DNA of 64,000 nt. Origin: Eucommia ulmoides (taxonomy: Eukaryota; Streptophyta; Magnoliopsida; Garryales; Eucommiaceae). The stretch is from assembly GCA_016647705.1 (NCBI GenBank), contig CM028332.1, positions 29,641,300 through 29,705,299 on the forward strand. The letters are read 5' to 3'. A program made the position numbers and the translations under genes. Below, in pieces: positions 33,971 through 46,347 of this stretch. The notes beneath the pieces were generated by a model. The model did not search any database and had not been told where the DNA came from. It worked only from the letters and a program-made list of their open reading frames with translations. Each line of letters starts with the position of its first letter. Positions within the stretch are counted from its first letter, which is position 1.

Positions 33971-34868
33971 GATGCACTACGGATTTTTTGAAAGCAGACA
34001 AAGTAGTGCACAGGAAGAAGACGAAAACAAAGTTTCATTCCTCCCTCTCGAAATCCTCAAAATCGCTTTATTGTCAAAAATGAGCTTTCAGGGGCTTTTC
34101 TCGGTGATGATTTTGAAAACGTTATTTAGGCTAAGATTTATGTTATAAAAGGTGCCGCCACTTAGCATGGGGTACGTGGTGTGGTAGGTCACCAAGATTT
34201 TGGAAAATCGTTTTTATTTGAAAAGGTTGGGATTTTTTACTCGAAACAATTGTTCTTTTACTAGATATTTCTTTAAGTTTGGGGGTCGGTTATGCTCGGG
34301 GAAGGTGTTAAGCACCCCAAGGCACCCGTCTGAACATGATACCTCAGTCTAAATATATGTTCACGCTTAAATAAAGTCCAAGTAATTTCCTATAGTTTTG
34401 TTTAACAAAATAATTCCCATTTTTATGTTTTTGTCTTTTTATGCATTTTATGTAAAGAAATCAAGTAAAAGTTAACTAACTATCAACAACAACAAATAAT
34501 ATTTTTTGTATTTCTAACGACCAAACTTTGTAAAGGTTGCCTAAGTATCCCGGTTTTCACTAGAAATCAAGTTGAAACGTAGTTCATCTGTTCAAGATGA
34601 ACTTATTTTTATTTAGATAGGTGACCAAACTCATACGTGGATTACCTATATATCTCAGGTAACTTAGAATCAGATCAGCACGTAGTTCATATCGAGATGC
34701 CTTTATTTTGTGTTTAATTTATTTTTACATGAAACAAGGACATGAATCGCACTAATAATATGTGGATATTCACTTTTTGTTTTATCAATAACACTCCAAC
34801 CGAACCTCTCTTACTTAGGAAAATTTAGTGTTTAGGTTTAAGTTATTAGTTCAAAAAGGGAAAAAAAC

Positions 34869-34911
<43 letters not shown>

Positions 34912-37085
34912 TATGTGCCAGTCCTACTCATAACTAAGAAAAATAGAAACGTTTCTGAAGAAGGTGTACACATATTCCCGAAGGAATAGAGATCCTTGTT
35001 TTCTTTCGAATTTTTAGCCACAAAGTTCTCCACGGAGTATTACATATAAATATATACACATATATATACATATGTGTGTGGTGCCAGTCCACGAACCTGA
35101 TGACTTAGTACCAAGTATTGATATAGGCTATTGTAGAAATATAAAATCTAGTTGTTAGCAGTTAGCGGTTAGTAGTCTGTAATTAGAGGTTTGTTTTGAG
35201 TTCTTTAGAGTTCGGTTTCATGTGCTCTTGAGAGAATCAAAGAAGCTATGCACAACTCATGATTGATGTTCTTGTTATGTTCTTGACATGTTCTTGACAT
35301 ATTCTTGATGTTCTTGACATCGTTTTTTATGTTTTTGACATATTTTGATGTTTTTGAAATGTTTTCGACGTTTTTAACTTGTTTGTTGATAATCTAAACT
35401 ATGCACATGAAATATGAATCTTAGAACCAAACAAAAGTACTATATACAAGTAATACAACAATGTTTAAGACAAGATTGGAGGGTGTTTAGGAAGACTTAC
35501 CTAACTTAGTGGGGTGGTCTTTCCCTAAGTGATTTCATTCTTCTCCTTATTTGAATCTTCTCGGTTATTCTCGATCGTTCTTCGACAACTTCTTGAGATC
35601 TTCCTCCAAGATCCTCAAGAACACTTTTAAGAATCTATTTTGACAAATTTTGGGGTGTTTATGAAGTAGAAGGCTTGAGAATTACCTAGACCCGACAGAG
35701 AAATTCAAGACTAGAGAGAGAAAGTTTTGGTTCAATCCCCTTCAAAATTTGAAAACAGGTTGCCTGTTTATAGGCTCAGGAAGCTTGCGCATTGGCCAAT
35801 TCACAAGGTATCCCAACCTATTCCTTAGGGGCTATTTGGTCTAGGTGTGACCTTTCGATGTCTTCTAGTTTAATGGTTTTTCACAAATCTTGAAGATTCA
35901 CTAAGATTTTGTATTGATTACAAAATCTCAAAATATCTCTCAAGTAATGATTGGTAATGATTGGTGATCATTAGAAATCATTGGTCATGATTGGATTGCA
36001 CATGGGATATTTAATGCTTGATGTGATGTTTTTCGGTTCGGTTTGCTTGCTAAATACCAGTTACTTGAACTAGTTCGGTTACTTTGCATTTACTGCTTTG
36101 GAGGTTCAAAGAATGTAGTCTCCATATGTCATTTTCATTTAATGCTGGATTATGACACTTGATGTGATGGGCATTTATTTCCCTTTGATGGGATGGAATT
36201 AGTCCAGTTAGTCTTGTAACCGTTAGTTACTTTTCAAGTAACTTAGTTTTCTTAAAATATTTTGTTCAAAATATCTAGGTTATTTGAATATAGTCTCCTT
36301 AGGTTATTTCAAGCATTTAATACTTTATAGGAGGTCTATTTTATGGCTCATTTAATGCTTGACTTGATGGGAAACTTAATCGGTTGGATTTGTAACCGAT
36401 AGTTACTTTTCAAGTAATTTGGTTTCTAACCTAGATATTTTGGTAGGAAATAACATAGAAATATCTTGGAATTTAATTCTCATTAATGAGTCATTAAATA
36501 CATTATGGGGCCCTTGATGTGATGGGCTTTGAATGCTTGTCATGATGATTTCGGTTTGGTTGGTTTCGAACCGAGTCCTAAGGCCTAGCTAGTTTGGGTA
36601 AATAGACTTGTCATGATAGTTTCTTTGACGTGATCAAGGTTTTTTGTCTTGATTTATTGGAAATTAGTACTTTAAACAAAAATTTAAAGAAATTGTTTTG
36701 GCATCAAACAAACGAAACCAATAATAGTAAATGTTTTAGGGGTCAAAACGGGTAGCAAAGGTATTTGGTGAAATTTCATTAAATTAATGGGCAATAACTA
36801 ATTTTTATTCATATTAAAGGCGATTTCATGAAAATCAAGCTTTAATAATGTTATTTCAATCCCCCATAACTTTAGGAATTTCAAGATTGACCCAAAACTT
36901 TTACTTATATTGAATTTAGTCAAATTTGGCAGTTTTGTGTTTTTTTGTGTTTTTTGGTTGTTTTTTGTAGTATCCAAAGTAATACAAGGTATAAATTATT
37001 TTCATTTAAACCTCATTTTAAAGTTTATTTGAACTTATACTTTCGATCCGATACTGAAAGGGCAGAACAAAATGCGATGTCTACA
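33971..37085 (-). repeat. 3.1-kb 5' LTR of the Ogre/Tat-like element
   Basis: On the minus strand it starts TGTAGACATCGCATTTTG at 37085 and ends GTAGTGCATCA at 33971, next to the primer site. It has no open frame of note. It contains GAAGGTGTTAAGCACCCC (34301-34318, plus strand), a (TA)n tract at 34872-34908, and TTCTTGA(C/T)(A/G)T repeats at 35270-35330. The matching 3' LTR is not in the window. The start is chosen from TG and CA ends and PBS distance. Confidence 0.7.
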
Positions 37086-38480
37086 ATTTAATTGCTAAAT
37101 ATTATGTAATATTTAGTCAAGAGTTGTATGTAAATTGTAAAATTTAGATGAATTTTTTATTAATATTTTTCATTTTGACTTTAAGGAGGAAGATAAGATT
37201 AAATACGGGAATGGGAAGAATTGAAGTTACTGTGATGAAATGTACACTTCTTTTTCGTAAATGTACAATATTAAAAAAAAAAAAAAAAAAAAAACTATAT
37301 AATTTTCAAATTACTATTTTTCCCTTTTAAAAATAATTTCACCTTTTTTTCCTTCTACTCCTATGTTTTCAAATAATTTTCACTAACCCCTACCCCCTAT
37401 GCCGATTGCCTCTAACCCCACCCCCTTAGTGAGTCACCTCTAACCCTACCCCCTCTGCTAGTCACCTCCACCCTTACATCCGCCTGCCACCAACCCCTCA
37501 TCCTCTTTTTTTTCTTCTTCTTCCTCTTCCTATCTCTCAAACTACCATCACCCCCCCCCCTCTCTCTCTCTACATACAAATAGGTAGATATGGAGGGGTG
37601 TTGACAGAGAGAGAAGGGCAAAAAGATAAGAGTTAGAGATAGAAGAAGATGAGGAGTTAGGGAAAATGGGAGGAAACGATTGAGATAGGAGGGAAACAAA
37701 AAATAAAAAAATAAAGATCGACCGTTACCGGAGAAAAAGGGTGGGAGGAAGATAGAAGGGGAAGAAAGTATAGAAAACGAAAAATCAAAGGGATATATAT
37801 GTTAATAATTTAAAAGATAAAATAGTAATTGATTTAAATAATTTTTTTTTAAGGGGTGTATGGGTAAAAACACTAGTGTACATTTATAAGCACCATTTGA
37901 TGACCCTCGCAAAGAGAGAGAAAATTAAGTGTTTAGAAGGCAAAATTAAAGGCAGATGGGGAAAGAAACGTTACCTTAGCGGCTAGGTCTACGGTAACAA
38001 ATCGTGAGCATTAGGATAAAGAGGATACGGATAAGAAATGAATTAATCTTCATCATGGTGGAGGGAGCAAAAGTAGGAGGCGAACGACGAGGAGGTAAGA
38101 GGTGGGCTCCGGTGTGGGTGCCGATGTTGATCGTGGGAACTTCTTCTCACACTACGTGGATGTTGATGTTGGGGAAAAAATAACTGAGATGAAGAAAAAA
38201 AGAAAAAAAATTGTGAAGGGATAGAAATTCGTTAGGGCTAGGATTAAAGTAGTGGTGGAAAAATAGAGAGAGGAAGTTTAAACCCACGACCTTCGATAAC
38301 GTTGGAATAAGGTCCACCATTTTAGCTACAACTAACTCTTAGAAAATTAAAAGCAAGGCCTGACCAAAAGTTGGTTGTTGTTTTTCTCCCTTAAAAATTA
38401 TCTGTTAATCTTAGCCGTGGATTCTCATAAAATGATTTAAGCCGTCAAAATATGTATCCATCATAATTTATATATATGGA
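37086..38480. other. Low-complexity intergenic DNA
   Basis: No gene was recognised. Contents are poly-A (37272-37292), a C-rich and CT-rich block with repeated CTAACCC(C/T)AC (37384-37560), purine-rich DNA (37590-37780), and a purine-rich block at 38090-38240 with AACCCACGACCTTCG at about 38282. The frames across 37412-37699 are repeat-driven. Confidence 0.5.
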
Positions 38481-38512
38481 CTAGTATATCACTCGCGCCT
38501 AAAGGCACGAGT
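38481..38512 (-). mobile_element. Helitron-type 3' terminus
   Basis: The minus strand shows a 9-bp stem (ACTCGTGCC with GGCGCGAGT, one G-U pair, 4-nt loop TTTA), then 6 nt and CTAG, followed by T outside. That is the Helitron 3' signature: hairpin, short spacer, CTRR, insertion before T. The body would extend to higher coordinates over the AT-rich array. A possible 5' end TCCTATATATATAAATT on the minus strand is near 39794, but the flanking base there is not the expected A. Confidence 0.6.
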
Positions 38513-38517
38513 AAAAA

Positions 38518-38554
<37 letters not shown>

Positions 38555-38559
38555 ATTAT

Positions 38560-39790
38560 TTATACAATTTAATTTCTATAAATTTAATTTTTCAATATTA
38601 TTACAAAATTTAATGTTCATTTATGATTTCTATAATTTTCGTTAATTTAATATGCATAATTTTCGTATATTGTATTTTTTCTTTATATGTTTTTAATTTA
38701 AATTTCATAAATTTTATATATTATTACTAAATTTAATGTGTATATATTATTTCTATAATTTTTGTAATTTTTTAGTATTATTACTAAATTTAATGTCAAC
38801 ATATTATTTCTATAATTTCTGTAAATTTAATATCCATTATTCTGTATATTGTATTTTATTTTTTATATTATTTATTTAATTTAATTTCTACAAATTTAAT
38901 GTTTTAGTATTGTTACTAAATTTAATATCCATATATTATTTGTATGATTTTTGTAAATTTAATATCAATAATTTTCACATATATTATACTAAGTACATTA
39001 TATTTTCTCTTTTATATTATTTTTTAATTTAATTTCCTTAAATTTAATCTTTCAATATTATTACTAAATTTAATGTGCATATATTATTTCTATTTTTTCT
39101 TGTAAATTTAATGTTATAATTTAGTATATTATATTTATTTATTTTTATATTGTTTCTCTAATTTAATTTTTGTAAATTTAATATTTTTGTATTATTACTA
39201 AATATAATGTCCATAAATGGGTGCTAGAGAGAAGAACGAAGACAGCGCTAGCACACCCTATGTCAACCTTTTTCTATAATTTTTTAAACTTATTGTTCAT
39301 AATTTTCATATATTATATTTTTTATTTTTTATTATTTCTTTAATTTAATTTGAATAATTTAATATTTTAGTATTATTACTAAATTTAATATCCATATATT
39401 ATTTATGTAATTTTAACAAATTTAATGTCCATAACTTTTGTATATTATATATAAATTTAATTTAATTTTCATATTATTTTTAAATTAATGATATAATTTT
39501 CATATTTCTATTTTAATTTAATTTTTATAAATTTAGGGTTTCATCATTATTACTAAATTTAATATGCATATATTATATATATAATTTTTGTAAATTTAAG
39601 CTTGGTAATTTATATATATTATTTTAGTTTAATTTTTGTAAATTTAATATTTCAGTATTATTACTATAATTTTCTTCTATTAAATTTTATATTTCATATC
39701 ATTTTTAATTTAATTATTGTAAACTTAATATTTTAGTATTATTAATAAATTTAATGTCCACATATTGTTTATATAAATTTATATATATAG
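38560..39790. repeat. AT-rich imperfect tandem array
   Basis: The phrase TATTATTACTAAATTTAATG or a close variant recurs at about 38596, 38719, 38778, 38908, 39055, 39192, 39371, 39546, 39655 and 39738, with TTTTGTAAATTTAAT and TATATTATATTTTT blocks between. Steps vary from 60 to 180 bp. It is non-coding. A GC-richer insertion, GGTGCTAGAGAGAAG and following, at 39219-39270 interrupts one unit. Confidence 0.75.
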
Positions 39791-39799
39791 GACAACATA

Positions 39800-39904
39800 T
39801 TCTCTCTCCTTAATTATACCCAAAAAAAAAAAAATTCTCTCCTCAATTACGTATAAGATATATAAGGTTCAATATAAATATGATTTTTTTATTATTTAGA
39901 CTTA

Positions 39905-39938
<34 letters not shown>

Positions 39939-41290
39939 AATTATTCTTTTAAACAAAAAGGTTATTATTTAAATCTTTTTAAGAACAATATTAAATATAG
40001 GTCCCCAACAGTTAAAAAAAATAGGCATGGATGGACGTTTGTACCTGTGTATAAAAATAAATAACCATAACCCTAATGCTCACTTCATTTTCTTCTACCG
40101 CTCCATCTTGCTCTCTCTCTGCAATTTTCAGATGCCGAGCCCTATCCCATTGGTTTGTTGTTGTCTGTCATCCAACGTCGATCATCCGCCGTCGTCATCT
40201 AGCATCGGTCATCCAAATTTACACATCCTTAGTTGTTCGTTCTCAATTGCTTGTTCTCAAACGTTCTTCGTCATTCACTGTTGTCTTTTCCACCGTTGGT
40301 TGTCCACTGCCGGTTGTTCACTGCCTTCGTCCTCAGCCTAGAGTTTGTTGTCGTGCTCTTTCTCTCCCTCTCTCTCTCTCTCTCTCTTTACTTCCAAATC
40401 TAGAACTTTTCAAATCTGGCTTGAATGTTCATGTAGAATACGTACCTAGATATGAGTTCATTCCCAGTGTTTGGTTTGGTGGACGTTCATTCGCAATTTG
40501 GTGAACGTCACGCTGATTTTGTTAGACCTGTTTTTATTTTGTTGTTTTTTGGGAAGTTTTTTATTTACTCAGGTAAATGTTTTTTTCGTTGATCTTAGGT
40601 TTCTTTCACATTTCTTGACTTTTTTATTATTATTATTTTTTTTGCTAATGTTTGTAATGGGTTTTAGAGCTATTTGGTTTAGCTATCGGGGTGAATATCT
40701 CATTAAATTGTGGTTAGTGAACGTTCATGCCGATTTTATTTTTGTTGATCTTAAGGGTTTTTCAATATCTTGATTTGTTATTCGTAATGTTTTGGGTGAA
40801 CGTTCATATGGTTCATGTGGTTTGATGAAATATTCACACCGATTTGTTTTTATTGATCTTTGTTTTGTTCAATTTTTTTGATTTCAAGTGGTTTTCGTTA
40901 AGGTTTATACCGAGATTGTATTTTGTTGATTTGTACACTTAAAGAACAATAAGCATTCACTATAGCAGAATCAGAGTTAAAATGTATTAAAATATTTAAG
41001 TCTTGATTTTTTAAAAGAATGACATTGTACGTAAATAATAGAAAAAAGATAATTAAATAACATATGATTGTTTTTTAAAAATCTCTAAGGACTAAAATTT
41101 TTATTATGGTAGTTGAAGAACCATTTTTCGATTCATATATCTCTTAAGAAATATATAATAAATTTCTCATACAAATACACATTTTGTATTTATGTTAAAT
41201 TTTTTGTTTACTCTAGACCATTTTGCGTCTCTGGGGACAAAAAAATGGATGAGATTTATTTAAAGAGTTTATGTATATTCTGTTTTATTA
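39800..41290. other. Diverged copy of the GAATGTTCA-type repeat family
   Basis: A (CT)n tract at 39908-39938 and a second at 40366-40387 are followed by GGTGAACGT, GAACGTTCATG and similar words, and then by AAAAGAATGACATTGTA at 41013. The order resembles 14570-17450 and 46380-47500, where GTGAATGTTCAT and CAGAATGACATAAATTGTA occur. Pyrimidine-rich frames (40027-40773) lack any recognised domain and are not called. Confidence 0.5.
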
Positions 41291-41297
41291 TATAGAC

Positions 41298-41327
41298 TAA
41301 TGTATAACCCGTGCCAAAAGGCACAGT
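41298..41327 (-). mobile_element. Possible second Helitron-type 3' terminus
   Basis: On the minus strand the hairpin arms TGTGCC and GGCACG enclose TTTT, and TTATACATTAG then T follow. It resembles 38481-38512 in stem sequence, spacer length and outer T, but the terminal CTRR reads TTAG. No 5' end was located. Confidence 0.4.
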
Positions 41328-44027
41328 TATTAAGAATGACTGAGTTATTTTTTTATCTAATTGCTACTAATATCCAGAGACATCCAACGGCTACCAAAAA
41401 TACCTAAATTTGAAAAAAATAAAATAAAAAATTGGAATTGGAATAATTTCAAAAACATATCCTAGAGAGAAAATAAATTGTATAAAATTATAAAAAAAAA
41501 TCTAAAGAAGAACAAAACAATACTAACAATTGGAATTAGAATGATAAAATAAATGAACCATCAAACTATTTAAAAAAATTATCATCAAATAATTCTAATG
41601 AATCACAATTAAGTACATATTAATAATACACATACAAATTTAAAAAAAAAAAAAAATAACAAAACTCCCATTGTGACAACAAATAACCGACGTTATCGAC
41701 ATAATATTTTCTATTTATACCACATTCTATATCTGTTTTATCAAAAAATCAACAATAATTAACATTTAAATATAATTACCAAGTAATTACAAATACGACA
41801 CAATCAGTATCCAACCATGCCGATATTCAACTATTAAAATAATACCACAATTAAGTATGAGTTAAACCAAAGCAAAATAAAAGTAAAAAAGTGCTTACTA
41901 CATATCCAAATCTCATTACTTCAAAGTCACATTTTAAAGACTCAAATGAAGAATAAGTCAAAGAGATTTAATAATACCATACAATTGTGTGTCATGCTCT
42001 CTAAACAACATTCCTTCCTAAACCAACAAATTTCGATCTAACAAAAAAAATAAAAAAACACAATAAACAAACAGGGCAATACCTGAAGGCAAAACAATAA
42101 ACACAGGATAACAATTAGAAGTGAGAGATCTATCAATTTCATTATGCAGAGTTGCAAATAACTTTAATAATGAAAAGTAAATAGTTTTTCTACATTAAAA
42201 GACAGACAAATTACAAAAGGTAGTACTTTAATTCTTGTAAACGCCTCAAACATTTAATGGCGAGAAGTGTGCTTTATTCCATCGTGTTATCTTACCAAAT
42301 GATACTTGAAATTATGTCCAAAAATCACTACAGGTAATAATAATAATAATAAAAAAAAAAAAAAAATCTAAATCACTACCAGTAATTCAAAAAAAAAAAA
42401 AAAAAACTATCTCTAATTTTAAAAAGCTCACCTTGTTAATTAATTCAATGAAGGGTGGTGTCAACTCGATCCAATAGGACATATTGGTCGCGGTTCATGG
42501 TGGTTCCGTGACTGACTTCATGGACCGCGCTACAAAAGACAGGGAAAGCAAGAGAAAACGATGAATGAGGTAGATCTGGGTCGTATCTGGCATACAATTC
42601 AGAATTTCAGTCGGTGGATCTGGGTCAAATCCGGCAGGCAATTCAGAATTTCAGTCACACAGATCCTAGAAAGATTGCATGTGCAAGAAAACAAATTACA
42701 AACATAACAGACATTATTTATGATGAAACCATTAAACACAAAAACAAATTCAACAACATGATTTTGAACTATAACACAATGAATTTAAATAGTTCAAACT
42801 TAAAATATAAATTAAAAACAAAACAAAAATTCAGAATGAAATTGAAAACATGAATTAGAAAATGGATCTTTACCATCATTGTCAGAACGGCAAGGATGAT
42901 GAATAGAGAAATCGAAAACCTGAAAAAATAAACAAAATTAGAAAATAAAAACAGAAAATTAGAAAATATATAAAAGAAAAACACAATTTAGAATCGAGAG
43001 ATGAAGGGAGAGATATTACAAAAATTAGGAATATGTGTCGTACAAAAGTAAGAAACAAAACATAGCATATAAGAAACAAAAACACTAAACAAATGACATA
43101 AACAAAAAAACACTAAACAAAAATTAACACTAATATCCAAAACCTTAAAAATATACCAGAAATTAGAAAATAGAAACATGTTCACCGAATTCATTACAGT
43201 AATCTTACTTCAATCAAACTCTTCACAACACACAAAATTATAAATGGAAATGCAGCAACACATGCATATAGCAATACAAATGACAAAATACACACACAAA
43301 TAGGATATAATATAAATGGTGTTCACAAATGGAGAAAAGGAAAACAACAACACATATGGTACCTCTTTTTGGTCAACCACCATGAGAGATCATTTCTTCA
43401 AGGAAATCATTAAAATCCTGTAAAGAAGTTGATAAATAGAATCAAAGTTGTTTAACAATGCTTACTGTTTACATTGGATTATACCAGATTTGCAAAATAC
43501 CCACCTCAACTTCTTCGTTGTTAGGGCCATAAATGCAGGCACCATACATGGTTCAAAAACTGCTCCAAAGAATCAGCCACAAAATGAATACATCTGGATT
43601 AGATGTTAAATAAACAAATTCACGTGACAGTATAGTAGGTTTTAGAGATCTGAAACCCTAAACGATTGCCGTTGTTGCGGGAGAAGGGGGCTGAACTGGC
43701 CAAATCGGACCTCAAATGGTGCCGGATTTGGCCAAATTGGACCTCGATTGGCTAGATCGTCTTTGGTATGGTCTCCAAAGCTCCTGTAATCGTCTTTGGT
43801 AATTGTATTCTTTTGAAAACTCTTGTAATTGTTCGACGAATCTCCAACAAAGGAATCGAAGATGAATCGAAAGAACAGACCAGAATCGAAGGAGCAGATC
43901 AACGAAGCTCCGAAGCAATTCCGATGTATGAACGAATCGAATGCAACGAAGAAGCAGACCACAAGGAGTGGTTCGAATCAGATATTCATAAGTAGATGGA
44001 ATCACCACGTAGATGTCGGCGTCAAGG
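41328..44027. other. AT-rich intergenic DNA left of duplication copy B
   Basis: No gene was recognised. A two-copy direct repeat of about 44 bp lies at 42573-42659 (GATCTGGGTC ... CAATTCAGAATTTCAGTC). The part 43640-44027 has higher GC content and a run of overlapping frames, with AGGAGCAGATCAACG-like text, but no known domain; it may be the true left part of the duplicated unit, whose partner in copy A lies beyond the CACTA element. Confidence 0.45.
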
Positions 44028-44360
44028 TCTCTACTAGCCGGAGCTTCAGCAATGGATTCCTCACACATAGGAAAACAGAGTCCGTCGACGTTGTTCTTTG
44101 AGGTTGACAAAGCACAAATCATGGGAGGGCATTTCGGTAATCTCATCGCTAGTCGTGTTTGGAAAGGGAACTAATCAGGGCAAGAATTGTTGGCGATGGG
44201 AATAAACGGTGCAAGAAAAAGTCGGTAGGACTAAACGGTAAATAGTAACTTATTTTGGGAGTAAACGGTAATTTTTTTATTTTTTTAATTAAAATAAACA
44301 ATTTTCACGCAAATTACAAAAATTATTTGCAAATTTTCAAATCGATGAAAGTAAGTTTCG

Positions 44361-44879
44361 TCAGTGACCGACTCCCAACATAATTGCCACTGCATGCACT
44401 CCCACATGCAGCGCTACATGCGCCGCCGCTTTCCCGAGTTCTGCCAGAGAATTAGATTTTTTCTCAACCACAAAAGTTTCTCCCAAACTATACGAAAGAT
44501 CAAGTCTACCATAAGAATCCGATGAGTCAGATCTCTGGACAGTGAACCATAATCTGTCGCCCGGCTCGTGTAAGTCCAATAGCTTCTTGAGCGAGATATT
44601 CACCTCGCCGACGTACCGGTCACCCAGGGTCCGGTCGCAATACAGCTTGATGACGACTGTGCGGTCCTCCCGCCGGACCACATCCACGGGGATATGGTAC
44701 TTGGAGGTGCAGTTCCAGGCTGGGTTAGTTCCGCCGTTTGTGTCGATATGGGTACGCTGCTCTGTGCCAGAATCGCCGGAGATGGAGATTTTTGCGTAGA
44801 CTTTCATTTCGCCGAACTCTCGGACGTTCGGGAGGTCGGTGGCGGAAATGATTGTGACAGCAAAGTTCCGCCATTCCAT
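44361..44879 (-). CDS. C2-domain protein, SRC2-like (copy B)
   Basis: 172 residues, single exon, the duplicate of 12596-13114. Domain layout is the same: C2 at about 4-115, an aromatic-poor linker with LDLSYSLGETFVVEKK, and an Ala/His/Val-rich tail from about 147. Differences from copy A are Q21E, R64P, E65V, F101L and R115Q; start, stop and length are unchanged. Residues 64-65 lie between the GGTNPAWN loop and the next strand. The TATA box and leader are kept (44964-44973), so both copies could be expressed. The role is by family: membrane-associated phospholipid binding, often stress-linked. Which copy is ancestral cannot be told from these two sequences. Confidence 0.87.
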   Translation of the reverse strand: MEWRNFAVTIISATDLPNVREFGEMKVYAKISISGDSGTEQRTHIDTNGGTNPAWNCTSKYHIPVDVVRREDRTVVIKLYCDRTLGDRYVGEVNISLKKLLDLHEPGDRLWFTVQRSDSSDSYGRLDLSYSLGETFVVEKKSNSLAELGKAAAHVALHVGVHAVAIMLGVGH

Positions 44880-44963
44880 GGTGGGTTTGTGTGTGTTTTA
44901 ATTGGTCAAGTGGCCGAGAGAAGAACCAACCGAAAAGGCAAATAATTGGGTTAGAGGAGAGGG

Positions 44964-44973
44964 GTATATATAG
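44964..44973 (-). promoter_or_regulatory. TATA box of C2 gene copy B
   Basis: Minus-strand CTATATATACCCC at the same distance from the ATG as in copy A. The leader between them is nearly identical. Confidence 0.75.
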
Positions 44974-44974
44974 T

Positions 44975-46311
44975 GGAAACAATGTATTTATTAATAATTT
45001 TTTATTAATTTATTTATTTATTTTATTACAAATAGTTGAAGGGTATTTGAACATTACCTCTTCTACTAGAAAAACACACTAGATAACTATTAGATTACAA
45101 ATTTTGGTTTTAAAAATTATTATTTATATAAAACTAAAAGTTTTGAAGTTTCACTGAAATGTCAAATTTGCCCCCGATTTTACAATTGTTTGTCTATGTT
45201 TTTTTTTTTTTTTTTTAAATATTGTTCCAAATCGAGATAGACTTGTAATATCATTAAAAAATTAGACGGAAATTGCACTCCAAACCAATTTCTCGGAAGG
45301 TACTTAGGCTATTGTTCTTAATAATTTAGGAACAACAATACAATACTAGGAACAAAAGAATACAAAATTATATTTGGAGGACAAATATTTAATTTCAACA
45401 AAATTACAGGACCATTTGAATAAAAAATTATTTGGTATCAATTATTGACAAAGAAGTGTTGCGTCAATTCGATACCAATTCAATACTCAATAAATAATTA
45501 ACAATTCATAATTTAAAATATCAAGGTCAAGTAGTGTAAATTATCCAAAAATAATAATTTTTTTAATGCATGTTGGGTGAGAGACCTAGTAAGAACTAAT
45601 AAGATGGAAAACTACTTTAAAAGAATAAAAAATAATAACGTTGACCTTGTAATTTATTTTACTTTTATTTGGATCCCTACTTGCAATTTCCTTGTGCTGA
45701 TCTCTATGAGTTCCAAATAACAAATGGAAAAATTATATTTTATTTTACAAAAAATTATGGAAATAATTGGTGATTAGTCCCAAATAGTAGATGTGATCTG
45801 TTATTAGTATTATTTAGAATATAATTTTTAATTTAGTCGCTTGAATTGATTTTTATTTGTGTATTAGTCTCGCATGTTCTCATATATGTATAATATTAAT
45901 TACATGTACCTATATAATAATAGTTACAGGTTACAGAATAAAATGTAACATAATTACATGTAATTTGTTACATCTAAAAAAACATTACACACAAATTAGA
46001 TACATATAACTACAGGAGTGCAATGTGTGTATTGAGTCTTCCGTTTTTTTAATGCGTGAAACTAAAACACAAGTTGAACTTACGTATGGATTGTTTTAAA
46101 ATTAAGGGTAAAATAAGAGATTTGTCACAAAAACACCCAAAATTATATTTCTAAAAATATGGGGCGAGTGTTTTGTACAGCATGAGATTTATTAAAGGAT
46201 TTTTTATTATTTGGACTTTTTTTAACTTTCTTTCTCCTCACTAATTCTTTTTTCAAAAAAAATTATTTTTTAACCCTTTTGAAAAACATTCTTATAAAAA
46301 ATCCTTCTCAG

Positions 46312-46347
<36 letters not shown>

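Larger units (their letters stand above)
23380..37085 (-). mobile_element. Left-truncated Ty3-gypsy element (Ogre/Tat-like) with nested insertion
   Basis: Read on the minus strand: a 3.1-kb LTR (37085-33971), a primer-site-like TGGTGACTCCA, a leader, then gag (from about 33370). The gag zone occurs twice in tandem: unit B 33521-31377, and unit A 31376-31109 continued at 25705-23500, split by the nested element 25706-31108. Nothing of polymerase is present; the internal region stops at the copia LTR end at 23379. The long LTR and a PBS other than tRNA-Met point to the Ogre/Tat group. That placement is an inference, since no RT is available. Confidence 0.75.

Noticed and set aside
37412-37699. 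95-codon minus-strand frame
   Set aside because: Low-complexity Arg/Gly/Lys and Leu text from purine and pyrimidine tracts; no domain.
38270-38310. AACCCACGACC resembling a tRNA B box, possible SINE
   Set aside because: No A box at the right distance and no tail or target duplication.
40027-40773. Frames of 100-142 codons, possible small secreted protein
   Set aside because: Overlapping in different frames, Ser/Leu/Phe bias from CT-rich DNA, and a resemblance to a non-coding repeat elsewhere in the window.
43642-44146. 106- and 144-codon minus-strand frames
   Set aside because: Different frames overlap, no domain recognised, and the part shared with copy A is not open there.
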